NCBI RefSeq assembly: GCF_003576345.1
Contig: NZ_QWGB01000009.1
Location: 1-64,000, forward strand
DNA from: Henriciella barbarensis
GTDB lineage: Bacteria > Pseudomonadota > Alphaproteobacteria > Caulobacterales > Hyphomonadaceae
Direction: 5' to 3'
DNA: 64,000 bases
Below the pieces are notes generated by a model. It was not told the DNA's origin, ran no database searches, and worked only from the letters and a program-made list of their open reading frames with translations. Shown here piece after piece: positions 15,452 to 24,791 of this stretch; the stretch's first letter is position 1, and each line of letters starts with the position of its first letter. Made by a program: the position numbers and the translations under genes.

Positions 15452-16888
15452 ATTAAACCCAAGCGTATTGGATTGTGGCTCGGACCGCTGCTTGCGGTCG
15501 GCATGGCGCTGGCTGGAACGCCGGAAGGTCTCGACTGGGCAGCGTGGGGCAGTGCCTGCCTGCTGGCCTGGATGGCTGTCTGGTGGATGACGGAGCCGAT
15601 CCCGATTCCGGCGACATCACTTCTGCCGCTTATCGTTCTGCCGCTTGTCGGCGCAGGCAATCCAACCGTCGTGGGCGGCGATTATTTCAACCATATCGTG
15701 GTCCTGCTGCTTGGCGGTTTCATCGTTGCCATGGGCATTGAGCGCTGGGATCTGCACAAGCGGATTGCGCTCAACGTTGTCGCAAATGTCGGGACAAAGC
15801 CCCGGACCCTCATCTTCGGCTTTATGGCAGCCACCGCGCTTCTCTCCATGTGGATTTCGAATACGGCGACGACGATCATGATGGTGCCGATTGCGCTTTC
15901 TGCAGCGGCCGCTCTGCCCGGCGACACCAGGCTGTTCAAGACGGCACTCCTGCTCGGCGTATGCTATGCGGCCTCGATTGGCGGGGTCGGCACACCAATT
16001 GGCACGCCGACAAACCTGATCGCGATGGACTGGCTGCAGAACAATACAGGCGCGGAAATCGGTTTCCCGCAATGGATGGCCTTTGGTGTGCCAGCCGCCT
16101 GCCTGCTGGTGCCGGCTGCATGGTGGTCGGTTACGCGTGAATTGCCCAAGCGGGGAAACGCCGAGAACATCTCGAACGAGATCAAGAGCCAGCTTGGTGC
16201 ACTTGGCAGGATTTCTACGCCCGAGGCGCGCGCTGCCGGTGTATTCGCCATAGTGGCAACGCTGTGGGTTCTACAGCTGCCTCTGCTTGCTCTGGCGGAA
16301 ACAGCCGGCCTTGATCTTCTCGTCTCTTACAAGGGCGCGCGAATGGACATGATCACGGCCATCTTTGGCGCCGTTCTGATGTTCATTGTGCCTGCGGGAA
16401 AGGAAGAGAAACGCCCGCTTCTCAATTGGGAAGAGGCCGAGAAGCTGCCTTGGGGCGTGCTGATCCTGTTCGGCGGGGGCATTGCGCTCGGCAAGGCGAT
16501 CTCGCGCACGGGGCTTTCTGAGTGGATCGGCAGTCAGCTCGAAGCCGTTTCGGTCCTGCCGCCCCTCTTGATCATCGTCGCCGTCGTGGCGCTGGTCATT
16601 TTCCTGACAGAGCTCACCTCAAACGTCGCGACGATGACAACGCTGGCGCCCATTCTCGGCTCACTTGCCCTCGCCATAGGTGCCGCACCCGAAAGCCTTC
16701 TCGCGCCTGCGGCTGTGGCGGCGTCCTGCGCCTTCATGTTGCCTGTGGCGACGGCGCCGAATGCAATCATTTACGCGACGGGTGAGGTGTCAGTGGCGCA
16801 GATGATGAAACGCGGTCTGCGGGTCAATCTGATCGGCGTGGTGGTGATCAGTGCGATCGGCTACTGGCTGGCGCCGATTTTCCTCTAG
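15452..16888 (+). CDS. DASS/SLC13-family anion (dicarboxylate or sulfate):sodium symporter
   Basis: 478 residues if started at ATT 15,452. The start rests on a good Shine-Dalgarno (GGGAGG, 6 bases upstream) and on the N-terminus 'IKPKRIGLWLGP', which resembles the family start; the only nearby conventional start is TTG at 15,473. About 12 hydrophobic segments are present. Family motifs are 'WWMTEPIPIPATSLLPL' near residue 40, 'MWISNTATTIMMVPIALS' near residue 130 (SNT motif) and 'ELTSNVATMTTLAP' near residue 392 (second SNxxT motif). It imports anions, probably dicarboxylates, with Na+. It follows proB in the same direction. Confidence 0.88.
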   Translation: MKPKRIGLWLGPLLAVGMALAGTPEGLDWAAWGSACLLAWMAVWWMTEPIPIPATSLLPLIVLPLVGAGNPTVVGGDYFNHIVVLLLGGFIVAMGIERWDLHKRIALNVVANVGTKPRTLIFGFMAATALLSMWISNTATTIMMVPIALSAAAALPGDTRLFKTALLLGVCYAASIGGVGTPIGTPTNLIAMDWLQNNTGAEIGFPQWMAFGVPAACLLVPAAWWSVTRELPKRGNAENISNEIKSQLGALGRISTPEARAAGVFAIVATLWVLQLPLLALAETAGLDLLVSYKGARMDMITAIFGAVLMFIVPAGKEEKRPLLNWEEAEKLPWGVLILFGGGIALGKAISRTGLSEWIGSQLEAVSVLPPLLIIVAVVALVIFLTELTSNVATMTTLAPILGSLALAIGAAPESLLAPAAVAASCAFMLPVATAPNAIIYATGEVSVAQMMKRGLRVNLIGVVVISAIGYWLAPIFL

Positions 16889-16897
16889 GCCCTGCGC

Positions 16898-17197
16898 CTA
16901 GTCGTCATCGTCATTCTCGCCGAAGCCGTCTTCGATCAGGGCGCAAACCGCGTCCACAGACGGGCCCGCTTCCGCCCCGCTCGCGCGGACCTCAACCTCG
17001 CTGCCCTGATGAGCGGCGAGCATGAGAAGGTCCATGATTGAGTGAGCGTTCGCGGTCTCTCCGTTGCGGACAACGAAGACCTGCGCCGGCAGGGTCATGG
17101 CAAGGCGGGCCAGTTTTGCCGATGCGCGGGCATGCAACCCTTTGCGGTTAACGATCTGGACCCGGCGGTCGACCAGGCTTTCTCCATCAGCGCTCAT
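16898..17197 (-). CDS. ptsH: HPr phosphocarrier protein (PtsH-type)
   Basis: 99 residues. The phospho-His lies in 'RKGLHARASAKLARL' and the regulatory Ser in 'AHSIMDLLMLAA'. The C-terminus is an acidic tail (ENDDDD). With the EIIA-Man gene just upstream (4-base overlap) it forms the incomplete, regulatory PTS common in Alphaproteobacteria, which senses metabolic state rather than importing sugar. The sugar-specific membrane component is not nearby. It converges on the DASS transporter gene. Confidence 0.92.
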   Translation of the reverse strand: MSADGESLVDRRVQIVNRKGLHARASAKLARLAMTLPAQVFVVRNGETANAHSIMDLLMLAAHQGSEVEVRASGAEAGPSVDAVCALIEDGFGENDDDD

Positions 17198-17598
17198 GCG
17201 GTCTTGTCCATGACTTCAGAGGCAATGCGGATGTAGGACTGGCCAGCATCTCGCGCGGCTTTTACGGCGTCGGCCAGCTTGGCCTCTGCCCGGACTTCGA
17301 CGAGCTTGATCAACATGGGCAGGTTCACCCCGGCGATCACATCGATCCGGGCATCCGGCATGACGGAGATCGCAAGGTTCGACGGCGTGCCGCCGAACAT
17401 GTCAGTCACAATGATGACGCCCTTGCCGGTATTGCAGGCCGCGACCGTCTCACGGATCTGTTCGCGCCGCGCGTCGATATCATCCTCAGCTTCGATCGAG
17501 ATTGAGCGAAAGTACTCCTGCTCCCCGACAACATGCTCGGTTGCTCTGACAAGCTCCCGCGCAAGCTTTCCGTGGCTGACGACAACAATTCCGATCAT
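17194..17598 (-). CDS. PTS EIIA component, mannose family
   Basis: 134 residues. The phosphorylated His is in 'IVVVSHGKLARELV' (His9); 'VTDMFGGTPSNLAISVM' and 'GVNLPMLIKLVEVR' are family signatures. It receives phosphate from HPr and in related bacteria modulates regulators. It overlaps ptsH by 4 bases and follows the ChvG-like kinase gene by 84 bases. In many relatives an HPr kinase gene (hprK) sits between the two; none fits here. Confidence 0.92.
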   Translation of the reverse strand: MIGIVVVSHGKLARELVRATEHVVGEQEYFRSISIEAEDDIDARREQIRETVAACNTGKGVIIVTDMFGGTPSNLAISVMPDARIDVIAGVNLPMLIKLVEVRAEAKLADAVKAARDAGQSYIRIASEVMDKTA

Positions 17599-17682
17599 CT
17601 GGCAGTCTAGTCCGTATTCCCACTGATTAACGAAGCTGACAGGGTTTGGCTGAACGTCAAGCTTTCGCTATGCGGTGCAACT

Positions 17683-19293
17683 TCAGCTTGCGGGCAGTTC
17701 GACCACAAAGCGTGCGCCGCCGCTTTCGCGGTTCTCGGCCCAGACCTGGCCGAGGTGTGTGGCTGCAATCTGCTGCACGATGGAGAGGCCAAGCCCGGAA
17801 TTGCGCCCGAATGCAGAGCCTTTGGGCCTGTCGGTGTAGAAGCGGTCGAAAATCTTCTCCAGCTTGTCATCTGGTAAGCCGGGGCCGGTGTCTTCCACCA
17901 CGATCCGTGCGGTTGTCTGCGGACCGATCCGGTCCTGTTCGACACGTACGGTTACGGTGCCATCCTGCGGGGAGAAAGACAGTGCATTGTCGATCAGGTT
18001 GCGGATCACCTGGCCGAGCGGGCCCTCACGCCCGCGCACGCGCAGTCCTGCGCCCATGGTAGCGTCTTCAAAGCTGACTGTCGGGCCAGTCTCATCAAGC
18101 TTCAGATGCTCGTAGGTCGAGACAATGTCCTGCACGAAGCGAGCGATGTTCAACGTCTCGGTCGGTACGCGGGTGATCTCTGCCTCGAGGCGCGATGCGT
18201 TGGAAATATCGGTGATCAGCCTGTCGAGCCGGCCAACATCATGGGCGATGACCTCGTGCAGCTTGGCCATTGCTTCTGGATTGTCCTTGACCCGTTCAGC
18301 GGTCTCCACAGCAGAGCGGATGGAGGTCAGTGGATTCTTGATCTCATGGGCCACATCGGCGGCGAACTGCTCGTTCGCACTGATCCGCTCGAACAGGGCG
18401 TCTGTCATCGACCCCATGGAGTTTGCAAGCGCGCCGATCTCGTCGCGCCTGCGGGCAATGCGCGGCAGATCCAGCCTCTGCGAGGAACCGGACCGCACAT
18501 CATCAGCAGCTGCAGACAGCCTGCGAAGGGGCCGGGCGATACCAATTGTCAGGAGGGTCGAGGTGATGAGAGCGACGAGCACCGCAACGCCGATAAAGGG
18601 TATGAGGGCAGCGCGCTCGGCGCGAATGATCTCGTCAATGTCGTTTGATTCCACTGTCAGCACGCCGACAACCGCAGAGACGTGCTGGACCGGAACGGAC
18701 ACGGAAATGATGCGCTGGCCGCGGTCATTGAAGCGCTGGCTTGCCGCTTCTGCGCCAGAGGCAGCGACAGCGAACTCGTCTTCGAAGGTCTGCGTGCGTA
18801 CAGCGTCGCCGCCGCGGTCGGGCACGATGGCGCCAAAGGTCGATACAGCCCACTCAGACAGGGATCGCCCCCACCGGGATAGGCGGCTCGGCTCCTGTAG
18901 CGGCGGGAGGGACGACACAACGACCCGGTCGGACAGGAAATAGCTGTCGCCGATCAGGCTGCCCTCCGACCCGTAAACCTTGCCGCGTATGGAAACCGGC
19001 AGCGAAAGGTCCGCCAGCGTCGCGCGGGCAAGATCTCCATCCATGACGGGCTGTGGCTGACCGAATGTGGCGCCTTCTGCCAGCAGGTTCGAGAAGACCT
19101 GTGCCTGGCCGACAAGGTCTTGCTTCTTCGCAACCACAAAGCTGGCGCGCATCTCATTGAGCACCATGGCGCCCAGAATGAGAATGGCGAGGCCGGCAAG
19201 GTTTGAAGCAAAGATGAGCCGCGCAATGCGCGAGGAGAGCGGGTTAGCGCCTTTCAGGTCAGGCAACCGCCATTTTCGCTTGGGCTCTTCCAT
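17683..19293 (-). CDS. chvG: ChvG-like sensor histidine kinase
   Basis: 536 residues from ATG 19,293 (AGGGA about 6 bases upstream; a TTG 21 bases earlier is less likely). Order: cytoplasmic N-terminus, TM1 (about 28-48), periplasmic sensor region (about 50-225), TM2 ('FIGVAVLVALITSTLLTIGI'), HAMP, H-box 'FAADVAHEIKNPLTSIRS' and an ATPase domain with N-box 'VIRNLIDNALSF' and G boxes 'DTGPGLP' and 'NSGLGLSIVQQI'. The family senses envelope or acid stress and phosphorylates ChvI. The ChvI-like regulator is nearby at 21,219 but separated by three genes. Confidence 0.88.
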   Translation of the reverse strand: MEEPKRKWRLPDLKGANPLSSRIARLIFASNLAGLAILILGAMVLNEMRASFVVAKKQDLVGQAQVFSNLLAEGATFGQPQPVMDGDLARATLADLSLPVSIRGKVYGSEGSLIGDSYFLSDRVVVSSLPPLQEPSRLSRWGRSLSEWAVSTFGAIVPDRGGDAVRTQTFEDEFAVAASGAEAASQRFNDRGQRIISVSVPVQHVSAVVGVLTVESNDIDEIIRAERAALIPFIGVAVLVALITSTLLTIGIARPLRRLSAAADDVRSGSSQRLDLPRIARRRDEIGALANSMGSMTDALFERISANEQFAADVAHEIKNPLTSIRSAVETAERVKDNPEAMAKLHEVIAHDVGRLDRLITDISNASRLEAEITRVPTETLNIARFVQDIVSTYEHLKLDETGPTVSFEDATMGAGLRVRGREGPLGQVIRNLIDNALSFSPQDGTVTVRVEQDRIGPQTTARIVVEDTGPGLPDDKLEKIFDRFYTDRPKGSAFGRNSGLGLSIVQQIAATHLGQVWAENRESGGARFVVELPAS

Positions 19294-19329
19294 GTGTTCC
19301 CTGCCGGGCCTCAATGATTGAACTGCTGA

Positions 19330-19794
19330 TCAGGCGTCAGCTTCGACTTTCAGTGATTTGATGGAGTCCGGGTCACGAACTGGCTCGCCGCGTTTCAGCT
19401 GGTCGATGTTTTCCATACCTTCGACGACCTTGCCCCATACCGTGTACTGGCGGTCCAGGAAGCTGGCTTCGTCGAACACAATGAAGAACTGCGAGTTGGC
19501 CGAATTTGGCTGGTTGGTGCGAGCCATGGAGCAGATGCCGCGCACGTGCGGCTCGTCATTGAACTCGGCCTTCAGGTCCGGCTTGTCAGAGCCGCCTGTA
19601 CCGGTGCCGTTCGGGCAACCGGCCTGCGCCATGAAGCCGTCGATCACGCGGTGAAACACGATGCCGTCATAGAAGCCTTCGCGTGCGAGCTCCTTGATGC
19701 GGGCCACGTGGTTAGGGGCAAGGTCCGGGCGAAGCTCGATCTTCACCGGACCCTTGGTCGTCTCCATCAGGAGCGTGTTTTCTGCGTCTGCCAT
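19330..19794 (-). CDS. Peptidyl-prolyl cis-trans isomerase, cyclophilin type
   Basis: 154 residues from ATG 19,794 (GGAGA upstream). The cyclophilin core is complete: 'FYDGIVFHRVIDGFMAQAGC', 'GICSMARTNQPNSANSQFFI' and 'FLDRQYTVWGKVVEGMENID'. No signal peptide, so cytoplasmic. It catalyses proline isomerisation during protein folding. It is 36 bases upstream of chvG on the same strand. Confidence 0.93.
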   Translation of the reverse strand: MADAENTLLMETTKGPVKIELRPDLAPNHVARIKELAREGFYDGIVFHRVIDGFMAQAGCPNGTGTGGSDKPDLKAEFNDEPHVRGICSMARTNQPNSANSQFFIVFDEASFLDRQYTVWGKVVEGMENIDQLKRGEPVRDPDSIKSLKVEADA

Positions 19795-19935
19795 GATGTC
19801 TCTCCATGTTTCATCTGGTTGCAGCTGGCATAAGCCTGACGGGGCCGCCGGGCAAACCCTCCATCGCATTCTCTTGCTCAGGTGTGCTCTGACATGTAGC
19901 CCTCGTGCAGACCCATCGAAACGCTAGGAGCCCCC

Positions 19936-20457
19936 ATGAGCCTGTCCCTCTACGAAGCCGTCGTTCTGCCAATGCAACAGACCGTTGGCTCGGTACAAGG
20001 CGTCCTCGAAAAGGGCGCGCAGCATTATGAAGCCCGCGGATTGAACCCGGACGATCTGCTTGGCGAGACGATCCATTCGGACATGTTTCCCCTCACCTTC
20101 CAGCTTCATTCAGTCATGCACCACTCGCTCGGTGCCCTGGAAAGCGTGCGCCGCGGCGAAGCCACCCCGCCGAACAAGCTCGAAAGCCTCGACTATGCCG
20201 GTTTTCAGGCCAAGCTCGCTGAGACCGCGCAGACACTGGCCGCAATGAAGGCCGATCAGGTCAATGACTGGTTGGGCAAGGACGTGGTCTTCAAGCTTGG
20301 AGAAATGTCGATGCCGTTCACCGCTGAAGGCTTTCTCTTCTCCTTCGCCAAGCCGAACCTCTATTTCCACGCAACGACGGCTTATGACATTCTGCGCATG
20401 AAAGCGGTGCCGATCGGCAAGCGCGACTATCTCGGCCGGATGCAGCTGAAGAGGTAA
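19936..20457 (+). CDS. DUF1993 family protein
   Basis: 173 residues, soluble and helical. Recognised by 'LYEAVVLPMQQTVGSVQGVL' at the N-terminus, 'MFPLTFQLHSVMHHS' (about residue 50) and 'PNLYFHATTAYDILRMKAVP' near residue 137, the DUF1993 pattern. The fold resembles DinB-like four-helix bundles. Function unknown. The ATG follows CTAGGAGCCCCC, a clear ribosome site. Confidence 0.85.
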   Translation: MSLSLYEAVVLPMQQTVGSVQGVLEKGAQHYEARGLNPDDLLGETIHSDMFPLTFQLHSVMHHSLGALESVRRGEATPPNKLESLDYAGFQAKLAETAQTLAAMKADQVNDWLGKDVVFKLGEMSMPFTAEGFLFSFAKPNLYFHATTAYDILRMKAVPIGKRDYLGRMQLKR

Positions 20458-20517
20458 GGGGCCTCAGCCAAGCAACGATACACGAGCCCGCTGCGCGCGC
20501 TGGGGGGAAAGGTCGCA

Positions 20518-21204
20518 ATGAAACATATAATTTTGATCTGCCTCACGGCCCTGATGGGCTGTGGCAACTCGAATGGACAGGAGAGCGCGCGCTTGGCTCC
20601 GGACGGATTTGTGAAAGTGGCCGATCATGTCCCCGGCCTGATCGAGGATATGCGATATCACACGGCTGGCAATTTCGTTGGTGCCCCGGTCGATGGTTAC
20701 GAGGCGCCGATCTGCTGGCTCACCCGCGAGGCAGCAGATTCACTGGTTGAGGTGCAGGCCCGGCTCGGCGAATTTGGGCTCGGCCTGAAGGTGTTCGATT
20801 GCTACCGCCCGGCCCGCGCTGTCGCGCATTTTGCGCGCTGGGCCCGGGATATCGAAGACCAGTCTACCAAGCCCGTCTATTATCCAAATGTCGAGAAAGC
20901 GGAGCTTTTCAGCCTCGGCTATATTGCCGAGAGATCAGGCCATTCGCGCGGAAGCACGATGGACCTCACACTGGTTGATATCGCGACAGGTGACGAAATC
21001 GATATGGGCTCACCCTTCGATCTGTTCGACCCGATATCGTGGCCGTCGGACCCGCGCCCGACCGCGCAGCAGCGTGCCAATCGGGCCTTCCTGCAGTCCA
21101 TCATGCAGGCGCACGGGTTCAAAGGTCTCAAGGAAGAGTGGTGGCATTTCACCCTCGTCGAGGAGCCTTATCCGGATACCTATTTTGACTTCGTGATCAG
21201 GTAA
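20518..21204 (+). CDS. D-alanyl-D-alanine dipeptidase, VanX/DdpX-like lipoprotein (M15D)
   Basis: 228 residues. A short lipobox signal ('CLTALMGCGNSNGQ') suggests a lipoprotein. Peptidase M15 landmarks are present: 'KVFDCYRPARAVAHF' (catalytic Arg region), 'SGHSRGSTMDLTLVD' (zinc His and Asp) and 'GLKEEWWHFTLVEE' (catalytic Glu and zinc His). It would hydrolyse D-Ala-D-Ala in the envelope, for dipeptide recycling rather than necessarily vancomycin resistance; vanHA partners are absent. Confidence 0.9.
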   Translation: MKHIILICLTALMGCGNSNGQESARLAPDGFVKVADHVPGLIEDMRYHTAGNFVGAPVDGYEAPICWLTREAADSLVEVQARLGEFGLGLKVFDCYRPARAVAHFARWARDIEDQSTKPVYYPNVEKAELFSLGYIAERSGHSRGSTMDLTLVDIATGDEIDMGSPFDLFDPISWPSDPRPTAQQRANRAFLQSIMQAHGFKGLKEEWWHFTLVEEPYPDTYFDFVIR

Positions 21205-21218
21205 CGGCCCGTTCGGGC

Positions 21219-21914
21219 TCAGCTTTCATTGTAGCGATAGCCGACGCCATAGAGGGTCTCGATCGCGTCGAATTCGCCGTCCACTTCGCGGAATTTCTTG
21301 CGCAGGCGCTTGATGTGGCTGTCAATGGTGCGATCGTCGACATAGATCTGGTCGTCATAGGCCGCGTCCATCAGCTGGTCGCGGCTTTTTACATAGCCAG
21401 GGCGCTGGGCCAGCGACTGCAGGATCAGGAATTCAGTGACGGTCAGGCGGACCGGATCGCCGTCCCATGAACAGGCATGACGGTTCGGATCAAGCGTCAG
21501 GCGGCCACGAATGATAGGCTTCTGGTCGCCGTCTTCAACCTGGCCTTCGGTCGTGCGAGAGCGACGCAGAACGGCTTTCACACGCTCTGACAGAAGGCGG
21601 TTGGAGCAGGGTTTACGGACAAAATCGTCGGCGCCGATATTGAAGCCAATGACCTCGTCGATCTCTTCATCCTTGGAGGTCAGGAAGATGACCGGCAGTT
21701 CGGAGTTCTGGCGCAGGCGCCGCAGAAGCTCCATGCCATCCATCTTGGGCATCTTCACATCGAGGATTGCAAGATCGGGCGGGGTCTCAGTCAAGCCAGA
21801 CAGGGCGGCGAGGCCGTCATGATAGGTTTTGACGTCGTAGCCCTCGGCTTCGAAGAACATTTTCAGCGAGGCGACAATGTTCTCGTCGTCGTCCACCAAT
21901 GCCAGCGTTGTCAT
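21219..21914 (-). CDS. chvI: ChvI-like OmpR-family response regulator
   Basis: 231 residues. A receiver domain (1-120) carries the acidic pocket 'LVDDDENIV', the phospho-Asp in '[13 protein letters not shown]' and the Lys in '[10 protein letters not shown]'. An OmpR winged helix follows (about 135-231; '[20 protein letters not shown]', '[19 protein letters not shown]'). It is the probable partner of the ChvG-like kinase at 17,683. In many relatives the two genes are adjacent; here three genes intervene. Confidence 0.9.
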   Translation of the reverse strand: MTTLALVDDDENIVASLKMFFEAEGYDVKTYHDGLAALSGLTETPPDLAILDVKMPKMDGMELLRRLRQNSELPVIFLTSKDEEIDEVIGFNIGADDFVRKPCSNRLLSERVKAVLRRSRTTEGQVEDGDQKPIIRGRLTLDPNRHACSWDGDPVRLTVTEFLILQSLAQRPGYVKSRDQLMDAAYDDQIYVDDRTIDSHIKRLRKKFREVDGEFDAIETLYGVGYRYNES

Positions 21915-22175
21915 CTTAGCCTCCTCTCAACCCATTGCGGCTATACAGTTTGCAAGGCCAAGGGTTTCTGCCCGGCGTTGAACCACGGTTCGCGCCTTCG
22001 AGGAAGCCCCCGGCCCGACACCAAGAGACCCCCGGCCTGTGGCGAGGCTTGGAAGGCTCTGGGGCAATTTGGGGGCATGTGGCGGCGAGGGCTGCCACAA
22101 TTCGGGACGGCATATCCTGAAAAGTGAGCACAGATCTTGCAACTCGCCTGACAGGCTAGTCTTGAGGGACCGGAA

Positions 22176-23222
22176 ATGACCAAGCACCGCATTGATTGGG
22201 TCGATTACGGCAAGGGTATCTGCATCATCCTCGTGGTGATGATGCATTCGACGCTGAATTATGGCGAGATGGTCGGCAGCACCGGCTGGATGCATGATGT
22301 TGTCGCTTTCGCCAAGCCGTTCAGAATGCCGGACTTTTTCCTGATCGCGGGTCTTTTCCTCTCGCGCTCCATCAATGGCCCGCTGGTCGACTATATTGAC
22401 CGGAAGGTCGTCCATTTTGCCTATTTCTACCTGCTCTGGCTGGGTCTTCAGACCGTTGCGTTCGAGGCTGATATGCTGCTCTCGGACCCTGCAGGCGTTG
22501 GTCTTATCTTTTTGAAACAACTCATCTTTCCGGCCTCCAGCCTCTGGTTCATTCACCAGCTTCTCTTCTTCTATGTGGTCACGCGTCTCATCGCCCGTGT
22601 ACCCGTGCTTGCCGTCTTCGCTGTGGCGGCGCTCGCCCATATCGCTTTCTATGCAGGCTGGATCGCGCCGTCCTGGTCGGTGACCGAACGGTTTGCCAAC
22701 TGGTATGTCTTCTTCTTTGCGGGCTATGCCTTCGCGCCGCTCATCTTCCGCGTAGCCGACGCCGTGCGGGGACATGGCATGGTGGCTGTTTCGGCCCTCG
22801 CTGTCTGGGCGATCTGGAATGCGCAGCTTGTCAGCGTCGGCCTTGGCGACGCGCCGGTGATCAGCCTTGTCCTTGGTTTTGCAGGCGCTTTTGCCATTGT
22901 CAGTGTCGCCGCGCTGCTTGCGCGCTTCGATATTGGCAATGCGATCCGCTATGCGGGCAAGCACTCCATCGTCATCTATCTGACCTTCTTCATTCCAATG
23001 AAGGTGGCCCAGAAGGGTCTGGCAATGACCGGGCTCATTCCGGATGTCGGCTGGGCGTCTCTGTCGATCCTGCTCTTCGCGCTGGCCGCTCCGCTCGTCT
23101 TCCACTTCGTGATCCGCAAGACACCGCTCGCTTTCCTTTATGAGCGCCCGGGCATGTTCCGGATCAACAATGCGAAGACGCCGCGCCCCGCAAAGGAAAC
23201 GATCGGCCCGGTGGAAGCCTGA
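22176..23222 (+). CDS. Acyltransferase 3 family membrane protein
   Basis: 348 residues with about ten hydrophobic segments. The start 'RIDWVDYGKGICIILVVMMH' and 'FRMPDFFLIAGLFLSRS' are typical of the acyltransferase_3/OpgC-like family, including the catalytic-His position early in TM1. It would acylate a sugar, glucan or lipid head group at the inner membrane; the substrate is unknown. The ribosome site GAGGGA is 7 bases upstream of the ATG. The 261 bases before it, up to chvI, hold no recognisable gene. Confidence 0.85.
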   Translation: MTKHRIDWVDYGKGICIILVVMMHSTLNYGEMVGSTGWMHDVVAFAKPFRMPDFFLIAGLFLSRSINGPLVDYIDRKVVHFAYFYLLWLGLQTVAFEADMLLSDPAGVGLIFLKQLIFPASSLWFIHQLLFFYVVTRLIARVPVLAVFAVAALAHIAFYAGWIAPSWSVTERFANWYVFFFAGYAFAPLIFRVADAVRGHGMVAVSALAVWAIWNAQLVSVGLGDAPVISLVLGFAGAFAIVSVAALLARFDIGNAIRYAGKHSIVIYLTFFIPMKVAQKGLAMTGLIPDVGWASLSILLFALAAPLVFHFVIRKTPLAFLYERPGMFRINNAKTPRPAKETIGPVEA

Positions 23223-23434
23223 GGACAAGCGCCGCGCCATACCGTCGGAAAGTGCTGCGCGCTTCCTGCAAGAACGATGGTGCACTGACGGTGTAGTGGC
23301 GGTGTTTCTAGAAGGTGTTTCGTAGCGCGGCCCGAGAGTTTCTGTGGATAGAGACAGTAACGCCTTGCCCTTGCGATAGCTGACGTCGGCGTCACCTTTG
23401 CTTCGCCAGAGACTTGCTATACCTCTCGCCCGGC

Positions 23435-24697
23435 ATGGCTGCTTCACCTCCCCCTTCGTCCGGGCAACGCCCAGAGACATCAGACCCGGCAGCCCCAGCT
23501 GAACGACGTCTTTCTTCGACAGAGCTTCTATTCCTGACGCTGGCCTCGGCAGTGGTGACGGCCAACGCCTATTACATTCACCCGATCATCTCAGAAGTCG
23601 CGCGCGGCTTTGAGGTGAGGGATGCGGTGATTGGCATTGTGCCGGGCGCCAACCAGCTCGCGCTGGCGCTGGGTGTGTTCCTGCTCCTGCCGCTGGGCGA
23701 CCGGATCTCGAACCGCAAGCTGGTGACAATCACGGTGGCCGGACAGTTCCTGTCGATCACGGGCATGGCGTTCGCGACCGATTTCAGGCTGTTCACGCTC
23801 GCCTCGACCATACTCGGCTTCTTCACGATCGCGCCATATCTGTTGCCCGCCTATGCCTCCAAACGCGTAGATCCAGCCCAGCTTGGGGCGGTGACGGCCA
23901 TGCTCACGACCGGTGTCATCGGCGGCATTCTCGTCGCGCGGGCCGGGGCTGGCATTGTGGCTGAGACGTTTGGCTGGCGCACTGTCTATTATATCGCGTC
24001 CAGCTTCATGCTGATCGTCTCGATCCTGATGCCCTTCATCATGGATGAACGCGAGGCAGGCAACGATGATGAGCCCAAGCAGAGCTATCTCAGCCTGCTC
24101 TTTTCCATGGTCGCACTTGTGAAGCGCTATCCGGAGATCATCATTTCCGGCGCCATGCAGGGGCTTGGCTTTGGCGTATTCCTGTCGGTCTGGATGGGCC
24201 TTGGCCTGCACCTGCCGGACATGGGCTATGGCGTAGACGTGGTCGGCTACCTCGCCGCCTTTGCAGGCTTCAACCTGTTCACCACGCCCGCGCTCGGGCG
24301 CTGGGCCGACCGGGTGGGGCCGTACAAGGCGCGTATCGTTGCGGCGGCCGTCAATTTCATCGCCGTCTGCCTGCTCTGGCCGCTTGGCTACAATCTCTGG
24401 CTGCTCATCATTCCGGTCGTGCTGATGACACTTCTGGGGCCGCTGGTCGATATCTGTAACCGGATGACATTCCTCTCTCTCGAGAAAAATATCCGCACCC
24501 GTCTCATGACCATTTATATTGTGATGATGTTCATTGGCGGCGGCATTTCGAGCTCGGCTGGCACAGCCGTCTATGACTATGCAGGCTGGTCCGGGAATGC
24601 GGTTCTCGCCGTCTGCATGTCGGGCGGCCTATTCACGCTGGCGATTATCGCGTGGCGGGTTTTCGGGCGGAAGATTGACGGCGCGCCTGCCAGGTGA
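23435..24697 (+). CDS. MFS transporter, drug/metabolite efflux type
   Basis: 420 residues from ATG 23,435; the TTG 21 bases upstream is a weaker choice. Twelve hydrophobic segments are present. 'LLPLGDRISNRKLVTITV' (about residue 82) is the MFS loop 2-3 motif, and 'GRWADRVGPYKARI' (about residue 288) is its echo in the second half. It resembles the YgaY/arabinose-efflux-like group. Substrate unknown. No regulator gene is attached. Confidence 0.87.
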   Translation: MAASPPPSSGQRPETSDPAAPAERRLSSTELLFLTLASAVVTANAYYIHPIISEVARGFEVRDAVIGIVPGANQLALALGVFLLLPLGDRISNRKLVTITVAGQFLSITGMAFATDFRLFTLASTILGFFTIAPYLLPAYASKRVDPAQLGAVTAMLTTGVIGGILVARAGAGIVAETFGWRTVYYIASSFMLIVSILMPFIMDEREAGNDDEPKQSYLSLLFSMVALVKRYPEIIISGAMQGLGFGVFLSVWMGLGLHLPDMGYGVDVVGYLAAFAGFNLFTTPALGRWADRVGPYKARIVAAAVNFIAVCLLWPLGYNLWLLIIPVVLMTLLGPLVDICNRMTFLSLEKNIRTRLMTIYIVMMFIGGGISSSAGTAVYDYAGWSGNAVLAVCMSGGLFTLAIIAWRVFGRKIDGAPAR

Positions 24698-24791
24698 GAA
24701 CCCCCTGAAGGGCGGACCTGCCAGTCCGGCGCGTATCTTGCTTTGGGAGTGGCAACGCGCCAGTGCGAAGGCGCTTTGACGAGGGATCACT

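Noticed and set aside
20518-21204. VanX-like gene considered as evidence of a vancomycin-resistance cluster
   Set aside because: No vanH, vanA or vanRS genes nearby; a role in dipeptide recycling is more likely in a Gram-negative.
21927-23480. Long open frame on the minus strand opposite the acyltransferase gene (over 500 codons)
   Set aside because: It is the mirror of the acyltransferase coding frame plus its leader; the translation has the Arg/Asp/His-rich composition typical of antisense frames in GC-rich DNA and no domain.
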